From positions 1 to 5,788 of the forward strand of contig CALCOR010000025.1 in NCBI GenBank assembly GCA_937897085.1: DNA of 5,788 bases, given 5' to 3'. Source of the DNA: an uncultured euryarchaeote (GTDB lineage Archaea; Thermoplasmatota; Poseidoniia; Poseidoniales; Thalassarchaeaceae). The notes beneath the pieces are model-generated. The model worked only from the letters and a program-made list of their open reading frames with translations. It was not told where the DNA came from and ran no database searches. Shown one piece after another: positions 4,410 to 5,788 of this stretch; position 1 is the first letter of the stretch; each line of letters begins with the position of its first letter. Both the position numbers and the translations under genes were made by a program.

Positions 4410-5788
4410 TGGCGAATGCAGAGCGAATCGTCGCCGCCCGTCGCCGCATGATCGAACTGGGGCCTGACCCCATCATCCCAGATGACGAGGCCGCCGAGGG
4501 TGGCTGCGGGGTCATCGGGCTCGCCTGCGAGATTCCGGTCGCTGGAAAGCACCTGTTCGCCTCATTGGAACAGATGCGCAACCGCGGCAACGGCAAGGGT
4601 GGGGGCGTAGCACTGGTTGGACTGGACCCAGAGCAGTTCGGCGTGACGAGGGAGATCCTCGACAACGACTACCTCTACACCGTCGCCTACCTAGACCCAG
4701 CAGTTCGTAGTGACGTGGAGGAGAGTTTCATCCACGCCACCTTCGAGGTCGACCACATCCATGAGATGCCCAAGTTGCACGACTGGGAGAGCCGGCTTCC
4801 GGAACTCGATGTCGAACCGCCTGAGGTCGTCTGCTACTTCGTTCGCCCGCGGGTTGCTGCCATCGAGGAGTTCCAGGCGAAGAGCGGCTTGAGCGCCGCG
4901 GACTTCGACGGAAAGGAGGGGATGCTCGATGAGATCGTCTTCCACGCCACGCACGCGCTAAACGTCGAGTTCTACGCCGGCGAGCGGGGCTCGCAGGCGT
5001 TCGTGCTCAGTCATGGGGTCAACATGCTCATCCTGAAGATCGTGGGCTATGCAGAGGATGTCATCCGCTACTATAGACTGGAGCACATAACGGCTCATGT
5101 CTGGATTGGCCACCACCGCTACCCCACCCGTGGAAGGGTCACTCACCCTGGTGGGGCGCACCCGTTCGGGCAAGGTATCGGCGTCGCTCTGGTGCACAAC
5201 GGCGACTTCTCGAACTACGTCTCCGTCAAGGACTATCTCGCACAGCGCGGCATGGAGCCGCTCTTCCTGACCGACACCGAGGTGGCGGCACTCGGATACG
5301 ACCTGCACCACAGGGTCTACGGATATCCGCTGGAGTACCTGATCGAGTCGATGGCGCCCACCTGTGAGCTCGACTTCGTGATGCTCCCCGACGAGAAACA
5401 GGAGATCTACGACGCCATCCAGAAGACGCACATCCACGGCTCACCCGATGGGCCCTGGTTCTTCATCATCGCACAACAGGAAGCGGGAGTGCATCGGTTG
5501 TTGGGAATCACTGACACGAGCATGCTGCGCCCGCAGGTGTTCTCCTACCAGCGGGGCGAGGTGGGAATCGCATTCTGCGCGTCGGAGAAGCAGGTCATCG
5601 ACGCGGCGATGGAGAGCCTCGCTGCTGAGGACAAGCGCTTCTGGCCGCGCTGCGACGAATTCTGGAACGCCAGAGGTGGCTCGTACACCGACGGCGGGGC
5701 GTTCATCTTCGACCTCCTGCCCGCGGAGCATGGCGAACGCGAACTGGTGATGACGAACAAGTTCGGAGAGGTGGTCGACACCCACCCC
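4409..5788 (+). CDS. Glutamate synthase amidotransferase subunit (class II glutamine amidotransferase), 3' end outside window
   Basis: An N-terminal-nucleophile amidotransferase that hydrolyses glutamine and passes ammonia to the synthase domain. The frame is open for 460 codons to the window end. Cys33, in EGGCGVIGLA, matches the catalytic cysteine of the CGVG motif in glutamate synthases, so a 32-residue propeptide must be removed, as is known for this enzyme class. Further motifs: HHRYPTRG at 235-242, with Arg237 as the likely glutamine-carboxylate ligand [HSRFSTN]; GGAHPF 248-253; VHNGDFSNY 262-270, with Asn264 and Gly265 as the likely oxyanion hole [AHNGEINT]; TDTEV shortly after, like the SDSA/SDTE motif; and IESMAP, like the MMxPE region. 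The roughly 200-residue gap between Cys33 and Arg237 matches glutamate synthase rather than the shorter gap in asparagine synthetase or PRPP amidotransferase. The start overlaps the upstream stop (TGATG). Whether a GXGXG domain is fused at the missing C-terminus cannot be seen. Confidence 0.92.
   Translation, partial: MANAERIVAARRRMIELGPDPIIPDDEAAEGGCGVIGLACEIPVAGKHLFASLEQMRNRGNGKGGGVALVGLDPEQFGVTREILDNDYLYTVAYLDPAVRSDVEESFIHATFEVDHIHEMPKLHDWESRLPELDVEPPEVVCYFVRPRVAAIEEFQAKSGLSAADFDGKEGMLDEIVFHATHALNVEFYAGERGSQAFVLSHGVNMLILKIVGYAEDVIRYYRLEHITAHVWIGHHRYPTRGRVTHPGGAHPFGQGIGVALVHNGDFSNYVSVKDYLAQRGMEPLFLTDTEVAALGYDLHHRVYGYPLEYLIESMAPTCELDFVMLPDEKQEIYDAIQKTHIHGSPDGPWFFIIAQQEAGVHRLLGITDTSMLRPQVFSYQRGEVGIAFCASEKQVIDAAMESLAAEDKRFWPRCDEFWNARGGSYTDGGAFIFDLLPAEHGERELVMTNKFGEVVDTHP

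Noticed and set aside
4958..5437. Long reverse-strand open frame opposite the amidotransferase gene
   Set aside because: It lies across the HHRYPTRG and VHNGDFSNY motifs of the forward gene and shows no protein-family features of its own.

Overview
The window is GC-rich DNA that most resembles a marine euryarchaeon of the Thermoplasmatota (Marine Group II / Poseidoniales type). The grounds are: a tRNA-Ala with the GATC/GATC D-stem common in archaeal alanine tRNAs and no encoded CCA; Shine-Dalgarno sites matching GGAGGTGA; and a glutamate synthase divided into separate small genes, a common arrangement in archaea. The lineage is an inference; the gene calls do not depend on it.

Layout. Bases 3-641 (+) are the 3' two thirds of a biotin--protein ligase gene whose start lies before the window. 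It meets tail to tail, with a 4-base overlap, a reverse-strand gene (1201 to 638) for a small membrane protein with two transmembrane helices and no recognised family. An 83-base gap (1202-1284), in which I see no convincing promoter, separates that gene's start from tRNA-Ala(CGC) at 1285-1358. Bases 1359-1620 are non-coding. They hold two inverted repeats, an AT-rich promoter-like stretch and a stem that ends directly before the Shine-Dalgarno site of the next gene.

From 1621 to the window end there is one tightly coupled operon of three glutamate-synthase genes. The first encodes a glutamate-synthase-related protein with a cysteine cluster near its N-terminus and a degenerate FMN-type domain. 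The second encodes the FMN and iron-sulfur synthase domain with the recognisable catalytic motifs. The third, cut by the window end, encodes the class II glutamine amidotransferase. Each junction is a TGATG stop/start overlap, which suggests translational coupling and a shared complex.

How they would work together. The amidotransferase would release ammonia from glutamine. The FMN domain would use it to aminate 2-oxoglutarate reductively, with electrons arriving through the iron-sulfur clusters. The GXGXG domain found in full-length glutamate synthases, and any NAD(P)H-dependent small subunit, are not in the window and may lie downstream. The most interesting point is that the first two proteins look like paralogues with complementary losses: one has only an N-terminal cysteine cluster, the other only the C-terminal cluster and the substrate-site motifs.
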